This document shows positions 1 to 8,355 of a stretch of DNA of 64,000 nucleotides, in pieces. The DNA is from Corynebacterium bouchesdurhonense (GTDB lineage Bacteria; Actinomycetota; Actinomycetes; Mycobacteriales; Mycobacteriaceae), in NCBI RefSeq assembly GCF_900078305.2, contig NZ_LT546028.1:360948-424947 (forward strand), written 5' to 3'. The notes beneath the pieces were generated by a model. That model saw only the letters and a list, made by a program, of their open reading frames with translations, did not search any database and was not told the origin of the DNA. The first letter of the stretch is position 1, and the number at the start of each line of letters is the position of its first letter. The translations under genes were made by a program, and so were the position numbers.

Positions 1-83
1 TGGTTTTCATGTCTTTTTATTTGCTCCTCTTACTGCTCCCCGCGTTATATCGTCGGCAGCTTCCGATTTGTTTAAGAGACAGG
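1..83. other. Sequencing-adapter remnant at the left end
   Basis: Positions 50-82 match the 33-nt Nextera read-1 transposase adapter (TCGTCGGCAGC ... TAAGAGACAG) at 29 of 33 positions by eye. The AT-rich bases 1-49 before it do not resemble the flanking genome and are probably the rest of the adapter with errors. Native sequence seems to begin at about 83, so the first gene may lack its true 5' end and promoter. Confidence 0.85.
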
Positions 84-93
84 TCTTTGCGAT

Positions 94-1479
94 GTGGCCA
101 TTGTATGGAAGCGGCACGCCGTGAGCGCGTACGGTGCGCTGCTGGTCATCGCGGTGACGTGGCCCTTCCTGCTCCCGGGCGACGCCTTCGCGCTGCGCGA
201 CATGATGGTGTTCGACCAGATGGCGCTCACCAGGGCCGCCCTGGGCTACGGGGACCTCGCGGCGCGCAACGTACCCCAGGACGCGCTCCTCGGCATCCTG
301 CCCCACCCCGTGCTGGCGCTGCGCGCGATCATGGTGGGCTCCGCGGCCGCCGCCGTCCACGTCGCGCGCCGCCTCGGGCGCACCCCGCTCGGTGAGGCCG
401 CCGCCATGACAGTGGTGCTGTGGAACCCCTTTGTGGTGGAGCGCCTCCTACAGGGCCAGTGGTCCCTGGTTGCCGCGGCGTGGCTCCTGCCCGCCGTGGC
501 GCTAGCCCCCGCGCCGGCCGCCACGTGCGCGCACTGGGTGGCGTCGCTCACGCCCACCGGGGCGATCGCCGCGGCCGCCTTCTCCCGGGGCCGGCTCGGT
601 GCCGCCGTCAGCGCCGTCACCTGCGCCCCCTGGGTGGTGGCGGGCCTTATCCACGCGGGCGCCTCCACCTCCTCTCCGGTATCCGCGGCAGCCTTCGCGC
701 CCCGCGCCGAGGCGCACGCCGGCACCCTGGGCAGCCTGCTCGGCCTGGGCGGGATCTGGAACGGCCGCGCGGTGCCGGCGTCGCGCGAGGCGGGCTTCGC
801 CCTCTTCGGCGTCGCCCTGTTCGCCCTGCTCGCGCTCGGGTGGCGCGCGGTGCCGCGGCGCTGGCTGGCGCTGGCCGCGGCCGGCTTCGCGGTGGCGCTA
901 GCTTCCTGGGCGGGCCTGACCGCCCCGCTGGTCGGCCTCGTGCCCGGCGCCGGCCTGCTTCGCGACGCCCAGAAATTCCTCCTCCTCGCCCTGCCCGCCT
1001 TCGCCGCGGCCGCGGGCTCGCTCACTCCCCGCCGCGCCGGGGCCGCCGTGGCGCTCGCGCTCGCCCAGGTCCCCGACGCCGCGCTCGCCCTCGCGCCGCT
1101 GGCCCCCACCGAGGTTGCGGTGCCCGCCGTGGACCACCGCGGGCGCGACGTGTACTTCGTGGACCGCCCCGCCCTCATCGAGTCCCGCGGCACTGTCGCC
1201 GTCGACCCCGCCCCGAAGGCCATGAACGCGGTGGAATCGGGGCTGTTGCTTGTCGACGCAACCGTGGTCGATCCCCCCTCCCCCCGCGCCGCCGCAGCCC
1301 AGGCCAGCCTCCACGACCTAGGGACGCTGCGGGAGCTGGGCATCGGGCTCGTGGTCTACCCCGACGGCCGCGTGGTGGACACCGGCGCGCCCGCCCCGGG
1401 CTGGCCGCCGGCCGGCGTGACCCTCTTCGCGCTCTGGTGCTGCGCCCCACTCCTGGGCATGTGCCGCAGATCACAATAG
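94..1479 (+). CDS. Polytopic membrane protein of the trehalose-mycolate/lipoglycan locus, 5' end uncertain
   Basis: Encodes about 461 residues from a GTG at 94. It has many hydrophobic stretches, a conserved-looking WNPFVVERLLQGQW motif near residue 110, and a non-hydrophobic C-terminal part. It resembles the large membrane proteins (Rv0226c-like) next to the glycosyltransferase/methyltransferase pair in mycobacteria and corynebacteria; that assignment rests mainly on context (glycosyltransferase, mtrP-like gene, pckG and mmpL3 follow). Function is unknown; a role in envelope lipid or lipoglycan assembly is inference. The open frame runs back into the adapter remnant, so the start is not secure and the gene may be truncated. 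A copy of the dispersed motif (1248-1259) encodes LLVDA in frame. Confidence 0.6.
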   Translation: MAIVWKRHAVSAYGALLVIAVTWPFLLPGDAFALRDMMVFDQMALTRAALGYGDLAARNVPQDALLGILPHPVLALRAIMVGSAAAAVHVARRLGRTPLGEAAAMTVVLWNPFVVERLLQGQWSLVAAAWLLPAVALAPAPAATCAHWVASLTPTGAIAAAAFSRGRLGAAVSAVTCAPWVVAGLIHAGASTSSPVSAAAFAPRAEAHAGTLGSLLGLGGIWNGRAVPASREAGFALFGVALFALLALGWRAVPRRWLALAAAGFAVALASWAGLTAPLVGLVPGAGLLRDAQKFLLLALPAFAAAAGSLTPRRAGAAVALALAQVPDAALALAPLAPTEVAVPAVDHRGRDVYFVDRPALIESRGTVAVDPAPKAMNAVESGLLLVDATVVDPPSPRAAAAQASLHDLGTLRELGIGLVVYPDGRVVDTGAPAPGWPPAGVTLFALWCCAPLLGMCRRSQ

Positions 1480-1645
1480 CGCTAAACCGGCGAGACGGAA
1501 CCTCTCTACCTGCACATTTACCTAATTTAGTTGGTGCTCACCCATTACTGGTGCCCGCCAATAGTGGACATGGTTGCATTATTCTGCCCCCAGTCTTAAA
1601 GTGAACGCCAGATGAACAACAGGTTACATACAAGGAGGTTTTCAG

Positions 1646-1720
1646 ATGACCGCTTCATCGCTAGCGGCGGGAATCGCCAAGCGCACGCACGCGCCGGCCT
1701 TCGCCTCCGCGACCTGGTAA
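1646..1720 (+). CDS. Possible 24-residue leader or small protein
   Basis: An ATG at 1646 follows a perfect Shine-Dalgarno AAGGAGG (1633-1639) at good spacing and opens a 24-codon frame ending in TAA. The product is small, Ala/Ser-rich with one KR pair and a terminal Trp. The following gene starts 72 nt downstream in the same direction, so this could be a leader peptide or an independent small protein. I recognise no family. The strong ribosome site is the main support. Confidence 0.4.
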   Translation: MTASSLAAGIAKRTHAPAFASATW

Positions 1721-1792
1721 CGGCCCCGTAGCGGCCCCCAGCAACACCCCATCAAAGACGTAAAAGAAATGACCAAGAAAGGACAACGCACA

Positions 1793-2044
1793 ATGCGTAC
1801 CTACACCGACACCAACAAGATCGACTTCTCCATCATCCGCGAGCGCGCCCTGAACAACATCCGCGAGGACCTGATCTCGGAGTGGTCCGACCGCTTCTCC
1901 GCCCAGGAGATCACCGAGGCCTTCGAGGCCGTACTCCGTGCCCACCGCAACCAGGCGGCTGTGGAGGACTTCCTCCCCCTTTTGGTGGAGGCGGAGATGA
2001 AGAACCGTTTGAACGCTGGCGACCTGAAGGGGCACGCAGCCTAA
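1793..2044 (+). CDS. Three-helix-bundle dimerization-domain protein
   Basis: Encodes 83 residues from ATG 1793, preceded by AGAAAGGA; an in-frame ATG at 1769 would add eight residues. The charged all-helical sequence, with an EDLISEWSDRF segment followed by EAFEAVLRAHR and FLPLLVEAEMKNRL, matches the small actinobacterial three-helix-bundle domain also found at the N-terminus of some ArsC-like phosphatases. Cytosolic, no membrane segment. Its partner is unknown. A strong palindrome follows the stop codon. Confidence 0.6.
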   Translation: MRTYTDTNKIDFSIIRERALNNIREDLISEWSDRFSAQEITEAFEAVLRAHRNQAAVEDFLPLLVEAEMKNRLNAGDLKGHAA

Positions 2045-2061
2045 CGCAAACGCGAGACCCG

Positions 2062-2085
2062 CGCCCGGCCGATATCGGCCGGGCG
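2062..2085 (+). terminator. Perfect 24-nt palindrome, probable terminator
   Basis: Twelve bases (CGCCCGGCCGAT) are followed at once by their reverse complement, 18 nt after the stop of the small helical gene, and then by TTTCG. The stem is very GC-rich but the T tract is only three bases long, so termination may be partial. Confidence 0.55.
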
Positions 2086-2389
2086 TTTCGCGTACCTGCT
2101 AGCGTGGGCGACACGCTGTCGGTAGCGGGCCTACGCTCACCGGCGCCAACCCAGCGAGCACCAACCCGCGCCGCCCGGGCAAGGCGGCACCCATGGCGCC
2201 CTCGTGGCGGCGGAGGGCCGAGCGGTTCAATTCCGCTCACGGCACGCACTGCCGCCCGCACGGGGTACACGGGTAGGGCCCGAGAGGGCCGCACCGCGCA
2301 CGGCGCACTACCGCGGTGCTGGGGGCGGGCGCGCAGGTGGCGCAGACCCGCGAGGGTGGGAACGGGGACAGGAACGGAAAGGCAACGCC
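2086..2389. other. Intergenic region without a recognised gene
   Basis: About 300 bases of GC-rich sequence between the palindrome and the DIP1984 gene. A tRNA T-arm-like hairpin (GAGCGG TTCAATT CCGCTC, near 2218-2236) is present, but no matching acceptor or anticodon arm is seen upstream. Open frames here look like noise. It may hold the promoter of the next gene. Confidence 0.4.
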
Positions 2390-2842
2390 ATGCTGCTCGC
2401 AGAAGCACTCGCCCGCCGCGCCGAGGCGCAGGACCGCCTGCACTCCCTCACGCAGCGCCTCACCCAGGGCGCGCTGATCCAGGAGGGCGACACCCCGGTG
2501 GAAGACCCGGCGGAGCTCCTCGCGGAGGCCGCGCACCTGCTCCAGGAGATCGAGACCCTGGTGCGCCGCATCAACCACACCAACTCCCAGACCCCGTTCG
2601 AGGGGGCATCGCTTACCGACGCCATCGCCAGACGCGACGCCCTCCTGCGCGCGCGCCGCCTGTACGCGCAGGTCGCCGACGCCGCCTCGGCCCGCCAGGA
2701 CCGCTACTCGCGCTCCGAGGTACGCTACGTGCCCACCGTGGACGTGGGGGCGCTACGCAAGATGGCGGACGACGCCTCCAAGGCCTACCGCGAGCTGGAC
2801 ACCAAGATCCAGCAGCTCAACTGGTCAACAGAGCTGCGTTAA
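2390..2842 (+). CDS. DIP1984-family protein
   Basis: Encodes 150 residues from ATG 2390 (GGAACGGAAAGG upstream). Almost wholly helical and charged, with heptad-like Leu/Ala spacing; it carries VRRINHTNSQT near residue 60 and a C-terminal DTKIQQLNW. This matches the small family known as DIP1984/septicolysin-like in corynebacteria and other bacteria. No signal peptide. Function is not established; despite the septicolysin name there is no evidence here for a lysin. Its stop overlaps that of the convergent glycosyltransferase gene. A one-mismatch copy of the dispersed motif (2611) encodes SLTDA. Confidence 0.75.
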   Translation: MLLAEALARRAEAQDRLHSLTQRLTQGALIQEGDTPVEDPAELLAEAAHLLQEIETLVRRINHTNSQTPFEGASLTDAIARRDALLRARRLYAQVADAASARQDRYSRSEVRYVPTVDVGALRKMADDASKAYRELDTKIQQLNWSTELR

Positions 2843-3918
2843 GGACGCACCCGCCGCAGGACCTCCTCAAAGCGCCGCCCCGTCTCCTCCCAGGAGAAGC
2901 GCGCGGCCCACGCGCGGGCGGGCCCGGCCATGTCTGCGCGCGCCTCCAGCGTCTCGCGCACCGCCCGGGTGAACGCGCCCGCCCCGCCGCCGGGGGCGAC
3001 GAGGCGCCCCGTGACGCCGTCGCGGATGGATTCGCTCACCCCGCCCGCGTCCGCGAACGCCACGGTGGGCACCCCGTGCTGGGCTGCCTCGATCACGGCG
3101 ATGCCCCACCCCTCCTTGCGCGAGGGCATGAGGTGCACGGCGGCGCGCTCTAGCAGGGCGTGCTTCTCGGCCTCGGAGACGTGGCCGTGGAAGCGCACCG
3201 TGTCCCCGCCCAGGCCGCGGTCACGGGCGTAGGCGCGGAGGCGGTCCTCCCACCAGCCGGAGCCAACCACGTCGAGGACGGCGCCGTCGATGGCCGCCGC
3301 GGCGTCGATGGCCATCTCGAGGCGCTTGTGGGGGACGAGGCGGGAGAGGGTGATGAGGTGGGTATGGGGGGCGTCGATAAGCAACTGCTCCCCCTCGGGC
3401 ACGGGATCCGCACCGTTCTCCACGATCTCGATGTCCGCGCCGCGCACCCCGATGGCCTCCAAATCGCGCTTGGATGAGGCGGAGACGGTGACGTACTGCG
3501 CGCCGCGGTACACGCGCGGGGCCACGCGGGACTCGAGGAACCAGCCGAGGCGGCCGATCAGCGGGCCCGCCACCGGCCACTGCTCCCGGTGGCAGTGGTG
3601 CGTGAGCAGCACTACCGGGGCGCGGGTGTAGAGGCGGGCGAAGAAGGGGATGCCGTTCTGGGTGTCCACCACCACGTCCGGGCGGTTACGCCACACCGAG
3701 AGCGGCGCGGCCAGGTACACGCCGTACTTGCCGCCCGCGCGCTCGTAACGCACGCCCCCGCGCGTGGAGCGGCGCGGCGCGTCCGTGTGCTTCGCGGTGC
3801 GGTAGACCACCTCGTGCCCCTGCGCCGCCAGGTACTCCCCCACCCGCTCCAGGTAGCGCTCCGAGCCCCCGCCCTGCGGGTGGGTCGAATCGCGCCAGCA
3901 CAACAGCAGTATCTTCAT
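2839..3918 (-). CDS. GT4-family glycosyltransferase
   Basis: Encodes 359 residues beginning MKILLLCWRDSTHPQGGGSE. The Gly-rich N-terminal loop (QGGGSERYLE) and the C-terminal HLMPSRKEGWGIAVIEAAQHG, with the EX7E pattern, mark a GT-B fold retaining enzyme of family GT4 that uses a nucleotide sugar. The start lies only 4 bp from the divergent methyltransferase start, matching the Rv0225/Rv0224c pair of M. tuberculosis. The acceptor is unknown; a lipid-linked envelope glycan is inferred. The dispersed motif at 3371 encodes LLIDAP in frame. Confidence 0.8.
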   Translation of the reverse strand: MKILLLCWRDSTHPQGGGSERYLERVGEYLAAQGHEVVYRTAKHTDAPRRSTRGGVRYERAGGKYGVYLAAPLSVWRNRPDVVVDTQNGIPFFARLYTRAPVVLLTHHCHREQWPVAGPLIGRLGWFLESRVAPRVYRGAQYVTVSASSKRDLEAIGVRGADIEIVENGADPVPEGEQLLIDAPHTHLITLSRLVPHKRLEMAIDAAAAIDGAVLDVVGSGWWEDRLRAYARDRGLGGDTVRFHGHVSEAEKHALLERAAVHLMPSRKEGWGIAVIEAAQHGVPTVAFADAGGVSESIRDGVTGRLVAPGGGAGAFTRAVRETLEARADMAGPARAWAARFSWEETGRRFEEVLRRVRP

Positions 3919-3922
3919 CGCT

Positions 3923-4678
3923 ATGTACCGTACCCGCCGCCTGGCCACGCTTCGCCGCTCGCTGCGCCTGCTGCGCTCCTTCCGCTACGAGCAGTTTCGC
4001 CCCGGCGTCTTCTACCGCGACCTGGCGCGCGACACCCGGGCGCTGCTGGAGGCGCTCTCTACCGACCTCACCGGCGCGCCGCTGGCCGGCAAGCGGGTCC
4101 TCGACGTGGGTGGCGGGCCCGGCTACTTCGCCGACGCCTTCGCCGACTGCCGCTACGTGGGGCTCGAGCCCGACGCCTCCGAGATGGCCGCGGCGGGGCT
4201 CGCCGGCTACGGCGCAGTGCGGGGCGACGGCGCCGCGCTGCCGTTCCGCGGCGGCGCCTTCGACGTGGTGTACTCCTCCAACGTGGCCGAGCACGTGCCG
4301 GATTGGCGCGCCATGGGCCAGGAGATGCTACGGGTGGCCGCCCCCGGCGGGCTGGTGGTGCTCAGCTACACCGTGTGGCTCGGGCCCTTCGGCGGGCACG
4401 AGACCGGCCTGTGGCAGCACTACGTGGGCGGGGATTTCGCGCGCCGCCGCTACGAGCGCGCCCACGGCCACCCGCCCAAGAACGTGTGGGGCGAGTCCCT
4501 TTTCGCCGTCTCGGCTGCCGAGGGGCTCGCGTGGGCGCGGGGCACCGGCCAGCTCGCGGCCGCCTTCCCGCGTTATCACCCGCGTTGGGCCTGGTGGCTC
4601 ACGCGGGTGCCGGTGCTGCGCGAGTTCGCGGTATCCAACCTCGTCCTCGTGCTGGTCAAGGACGGGGCCCGCGGCTAG
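3923..4678 (+). CDS. mtrP: SAM-dependent methyltransferase, candidate MtrP
   Basis: Encodes 251 residues with a class I methyltransferase core: motif I LDVGGGPGYFADAF near residue 60, acidic post-I residue in GLEPDA, and DVVYSSNVAEHVPDW near residue 115. Position (divergent from a GT4 gene, next to pckG, a few genes from mmpL3) matches corynebacterial MtrP and mycobacterial Rv0224c, reported to be needed for efficient trehalose-mycolate transport. The substrate is not known. The family call is firm; the mtrP name rests on synteny and general resemblance. Convergent with pckG. Confidence 0.7.
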   Translation: MYRTRRLATLRRSLRLLRSFRYEQFRPGVFYRDLARDTRALLEALSTDLTGAPLAGKRVLDVGGGPGYFADAFADCRYVGLEPDASEMAAAGLAGYGAVRGDGAALPFRGGAFDVVYSSNVAEHVPDWRAMGQEMLRVAAPGGLVVLSYTVWLGPFGGHETGLWQHYVGGDFARRRYERAHGHPPKNVWGESLFAVSAAEGLAWARGTGQLAAAFPRYHPRWAWWLTRVPVLREFAVSNLVLVLVKDGARG

Positions 4679-4711
4679 CCCCCGCCACGCGGAGGCCTAG
4701 CCTGCGGAGCC

Positions 4712-6568
4712 CTAGTTCTGGGACTCCAACCACTCGCGGGTGGCCTTGTTGGCATTCTGCACGCGCTTGCCCAGGCGATCGAGCTCCTCGAAGAGCTCGC
4801 GCGGCACGCGGGGGCCGAGCTCCTCGAAGTACTCGTGGGCGTCCTCCACGTCGTGCTTCCACAGATCCGGGCCGGCGTAGAGCGCCTCCTGCACGTCCTC
4901 GAACGGGGTGTCCAGGCCGGACAGGTCCAGGTCCTCCGCGCGGGCGGTGTGGCCCACCACGGTCTCGTTGGCGCCAACCTCGCCGTTGATGCGCTGCACG
5001 ATCCACTTCAGCACGCGGGAGTTGTCGCCGAAGCCAGGCCACAGGAAGCGGCCGTCGTCCCCGCGGCGGAACCAGTTGACCAGGAACACGGACGGCATGC
5101 GGTCCCCGCCCTTGACGCCCATGTCGATCCAGTGCTGCAGGTAGTCGCCCACGTTGTAGCCGATGAAGGGCAGCATGGCCATCGGGTCGTGGCGCAAAGA
5201 GCCCACCTTCGCCTCGGCGGAGGCGGCGGTCTGGCCCGAGGAGAGCATGGCGCCAATCAGGGTGCCGTGGTTCCAGTCGTACGCCTGGGTGACCAGGGGC
5301 ACGGTGTCCGGGCGGCGGCCGCCGAACAGGATGGCGTCGATCTTCACGCCCTTCCAGTCGTCGTACTCCGGGGCCGCGGTGGGGCACTGCTCGATGGCCA
5401 CGCAGTAGCGAGAGTTCGGGTGGGCGGCCTTGCGCTCGTCGTCCGGCGTCCAGTCCTTGCCGCGCCAGTCGATCAGGTGCGCGGGCACCTCGCCGTCCAT
5501 GCCCTCCCACCACACGTCACCGTCATCGGTCAGCGCGACGTTGGTGAACAGGGTGTTGCCCGGCTCCATGGTCTGCATGGCAATCGGGTTGGAGGCGTAG
5601 TTGGTGCCCGGCGCCACGCCGAAGAAGCCGTTCTCCGGGTTCACGGCGTAGAGGCCGTCCTCGCGCAGGTGCAGCCACGCAATGTCGTCGCCCACAACCT
5701 CGGCCTTCCAGCCCTCCAGGGTGGGGGTGATCATGGCCAGGTTGGTCTTGCCGCAAGCCGAGGGGAACGCGCCGGTGACGTGGTAGACCCTGCCCTGCGG
5801 GTCGGTGAGCTTGAGAATGAGCATGTGCTCCGCCATCCAGCCCTCCTCCTTGGCCATCACGGAGGCGATGCGCAGCGCGAAGCACTTCTTGGCCAGGATG
5901 GCGTTGCCGCCGTAGCCGGAGCCGAAGGACCAGATCTCCTTGGTTTCGGGGAACTGGGAGATGTACTTCGTCTCGTTGCAGGGCCACGCCACGTCAGCCT
6001 CGCCGTCGGCAAGCGGTGCTCCAACCGAGTGCAGGCAGTGCACGAAATTATCCCCGTGGATCTTGTCCAGGGCCTGGGTGCCCATGCGCGTCATGATGCG
6101 CATGGACATGACCACGTACTCCGAGTCCGTCAGCTGCACACCGAGCTTCGGGTCCGGGTCGGAGATGGGGCCCATGCAGAACGGGACCACGTACAGGGTG
6201 CGGCCCTTCATGGAGCCGTTGAAGTGCTCGAGCATCTCCTCCTTGAGCGCCTCCGGCTTCATCCAGTTGTTGGTGGGGCCGGCACCGGATTCCTTGGGGG
6301 TGGAGATGAAGGTGCGCGATTCCACGCGGGCCACGTCGGAGGGGTTAGAGCGGGCGAGGTAGGAGTTGGGGCGCTTCTCCTCGTTGAGCTTGATCAGCGT
6401 TCCCTTTTCCACCAGCTCGGCGGCGAGGCGGTCCCACTCCTCCTGGGAGCCGTTCGCGAACACCACGCGGTCCGGGTCGAAGAGGTCAACGGCCTCGTTC
6501 ACCCAGTCGATCAGCGCTTCATTGTCGGTGGGCACTTCGCCTTCGAGCCGCTTGACTGCAGTCGTCAT
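4712..6568 (-). CDS. pckG: Phosphoenolpyruvate carboxykinase (GTP)
   Basis: Encodes 618 residues, the usual length for the GTP-dependent enzyme that converts oxaloacetate to PEP in gluconeogenesis. The nucleotide loop with the hyper-reactive cysteine is [15 protein letters not shown], and [10 protein letters not shown] and [17 protein letters not shown] are diagnostic. Cytosolic. The gene is single and faces the mtrP-like gene tail to tail; this order (mtrP, pck, trmB) is conserved in Corynebacterium. No copy of the dispersed motif occurs inside it. Confidence 0.97.
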   Translation of the reverse strand: MTTAVKRLEGEVPTDNEALIDWVNEAVDLFDPDRVVFANGSQEEWDRLAAELVEKGTLIKLNEEKRPNSYLARSNPSDVARVESRTFISTPKESGAGPTNNWMKPEALKEEMLEHFNGSMKGRTLYVVPFCMGPISDPDPKLGVQLTDSEYVVMSMRIMTRMGTQALDKIHGDNFVHCLHSVGAPLADGEADVAWPCNETKYISQFPETKEIWSFGSGYGGNAILAKKCFALRIASVMAKEEGWMAEHMLILKLTDPQGRVYHVTGAFPSACGKTNLAMITPTLEGWKAEVVGDDIAWLHLREDGLYAVNPENGFFGVAPGTNYASNPIAMQTMEPGNTLFTNVALTDDGDVWWEGMDGEVPAHLIDWRGKDWTPDDERKAAHPNSRYCVAIEQCPTAAPEYDDWKGVKIDAILFGGRRPDTVPLVTQAYDWNHGTLIGAMLSSGQTAASAEAKVGSLRHDPMAMLPFIGYNVGDYLQHWIDMGVKGGDRMPSVFLVNWFRRGDDGRFLWPGFGDNSRVLKWIVQRINGEVGANETVVGHTARAEDLDLSGLDTPFEDVQEALYAGPDLWKHDVEDAHEYFEELGPRVPRELFEELDRLGKRVQNANKATREWLESQN

Positions 6569-6890
6569 TGTCTCTCCTTTTGTACGTACTCTCTTCCCAC
6601 ACTACGCAACCACTTCCCGCGCGTCAGGGACTTGCCTCAGCTGTGGGGATGAGCTTTTGCTTTTCGACGCCCCCTCGAGCAAACCACACTCCCCCCACCC
6701 CAGAACCGGGGTGGCGTCCAGCTGTCCCTTCTACACAGATGACGCTGCCGACGACACCACGCAAGGCACACTATCTGCCAGCCCGCGCCCGCTTCCCGCA
6801 ACGGGGGCAGCGCCGCCACCCCCGCGCCCACCCGCGGCTCGAACCCGTCCGACACTTGCATTTACGCACGTCATGTGAACAATTGAGGCG
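6569..6890. promoter_or_regulatory. Divergent intergenic region pckG/trmB
   Basis: About 320 bases between divergent starts should hold both promoters, but I cannot place -10/-35 elements with confidence. It contains an intergenic copy of the dispersed motif at 6659-6670, in the form GAGCTTTT-GCTTTTCGACGC-CCCCTC, so the copy is not there for protein-coding reasons. Confidence 0.5.
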
Positions 6891-7649
6891 ATGACTAATT
6901 CTGAAAACCGCCCCGGCACGGGCGAACTCCCCCACGGCCGTCCGCTCCAGACGGAGTTCGACACCGGCCTGGATTACCCCCGCCTCGGCTCGGTGACCTT
7001 CCGCCGCGGCACGCTGACGGACAACCAGGAGGCCCTCTTCGAGGAGCACTGGCCCCGCCTCGGCCGCGTGCTGGAGGACGAGCTGGTGGACGTGGATGCC
7101 TGGTTCGGTCGCGCCGGCCACCCCACCGTGGTGGAGATCGGCTCGGGCACCGGCACCTCCACCGCCGCGATGGCGCCCTTGGAGCCGGACACCAACGTGG
7201 TGGCCGTGGAGCTGTACAAGCCCGGCCTGGCCAAACTCCTCGGCGCCGTGGTGCGCGGGGACATTTCCAACATCCGCATGATCCGCGGCGACGGCGTGGA
7301 GGTCCTCGCCCGCATGTTCGGCGAGGAATCCCTCGACGGCGTGCGCATCTTCTTCCCGGACCCGTGGCCCAAGGCGCGCCACCACAAGCGCCGCATCATC
7401 CAGTCCGGCACTCTGAACCTCATTGCCTCGCGCCTCAAGCCGGGGGGCGTGCTGCACGTAGCCACCGACCACGCGGACTACGCCGAGTGGATCGACGAAC
7501 TCGTGGAGGTCGAGCCCACGCTCGAGTACAAGGGCTGGCCGTGGGCGCAGGCCCCGCTGCTGACGGACCGCCAGGTGATCACCAAATTCGAAGGCAAAGG
7601 CCTGGACAAGGATCACGTGATCCGCGAGTACCTGTGGGAGAAGAGGTAG
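6891..7649 (+). CDS. trmB: tRNA (guanine-N7)-methyltransferase
   Basis: Encodes 252 residues. SAM-binding [15 protein letters not shown] lies near residue 80 and the family signature [15 protein letters not shown] near residue 155; the C-terminal TKFEGKG segment is also typical. The enzyme forms m7G46 in tRNA. It leads a plus-strand set with the NYN gene (13 bp gap) and mmpL3, the order seen in mycobacteria (Rv0208c-Rv0207c-Rv0206c), so co-transcription is likely. Confidence 0.95.
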   Translation: MTNSENRPGTGELPHGRPLQTEFDTGLDYPRLGSVTFRRGTLTDNQEALFEEHWPRLGRVLEDELVDVDAWFGRAGHPTVVEIGSGTGTSTAAMAPLEPDTNVVAVELYKPGLAKLLGAVVRGDISNIRMIRGDGVEVLARMFGEESLDGVRIFFPDPWPKARHHKRRIIQSGTLNLIASRLKPGGVLHVATDHADYAEWIDELVEVEPTLEYKGWPWAQAPLLTDRQVITKFEGKGLDKDHVIREYLWEKR

Positions 7650-7662
7650 GACGAGGTAGGAC

Positions 7663-8343
7663 ATGGATCTGCACGAACTGACGCACCCCTACAACCCGGG
7701 CGCCGAGGCGGGCCCGAACAGCTACCTGCTGGTGTGGGACGCCCCGAACCTGGACATGGGCCTGGGCGCCATCTTGGGCGGGCGCCCCACGGCCGCCTAC
7801 CGGCCCCGCTTCGACGCGATCGGGCGCTGGCTGCTCGCCGAGGCGGCGGCGCTTTCCGCCGACACCGGCGAGCGCGTCGAGCCCGAGGCCACCGTGTTCA
7901 CAAACGTCTCCCCCGCGGGCGCCGACGCGGTGCGCCCCTGGGTCGAGGCCCTGCGAAACGTGGGTTTCGCCGTGTTTGCCAAGCCCAAGAGCGACGAGGA
8001 CTCGGACGTGGACCAGGACATGCTGGCCCACATCGAACGCCGCGCCGCCGAGGGCGTGCTGCGCGGCCTGGTGGTGGCCTCAGCGGACGGGCAGAACTTC
8101 CTCTCCACCATCGAGGAACTCTCGGCCCGCGGCATCCCCGTCACCGTGATCGGCTTCCACGAGCACGCCAGCTGGGCCGTGAACTCCGAGGCACTTCGCT
8201 TCGTCGACTTGGAGGACATCCCCGGGGTTTTCCGCGAGCCGCTGCCGCGCGTGAACCTGGACCAGCTGCCCGAGGGCGGCGCCTGGCTCCAGCCGTTCCG
8301 CCCGCTGGCCTCGCTGCTCACCAGCAACCGCGACGCGCAGTAG
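7663..8343 (+). CDS. NYN-domain protein (PIN-like putative RNase)
   Basis: Encodes 226 residues with the NYN fold pattern: LLVWDAPNLDMGLGAILG near residue 25 (acidic metal ligands), LRGLVVASADGQNFLSTI near residue 140 and IPVTVIGF near residue 160. NYN domains are PIN-like nucleases acting on RNA; activity of this member is inferred. Homologous to Rv0207c, which always accompanies trmB and mmpL3. ATG 7663 has a GAGGTAGGA ribosome site. The stop is 12 bp before the mmpL3 start. Confidence 0.8.
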   Translation: MDLHELTHPYNPGAEAGPNSYLLVWDAPNLDMGLGAILGGRPTAAYRPRFDAIGRWLLAEAAALSADTGERVEPEATVFTNVSPAGADAVRPWVEALRNVGFAVFAKPKSDEDSDVDQDMLAHIERRAAEGVLRGLVVASADGQNFLSTIEELSARGIPVTVIGFHEHASWAVNSEALRFVDLEDIPGVFREPLPRVNLDQLPEGGAWLQPFRPLASLLTSNRDAQ

Positions 8344-8355
8344 GAGGGTCCGGAC

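Noticed and set aside
2218-2236. tRNA T-arm-like hairpin
   Set aside because: GAGCGG-TTCAATT-CCGCTC fits a T-arm, but no acceptor partner, anticodon stem or D-arm is found at the right distance.
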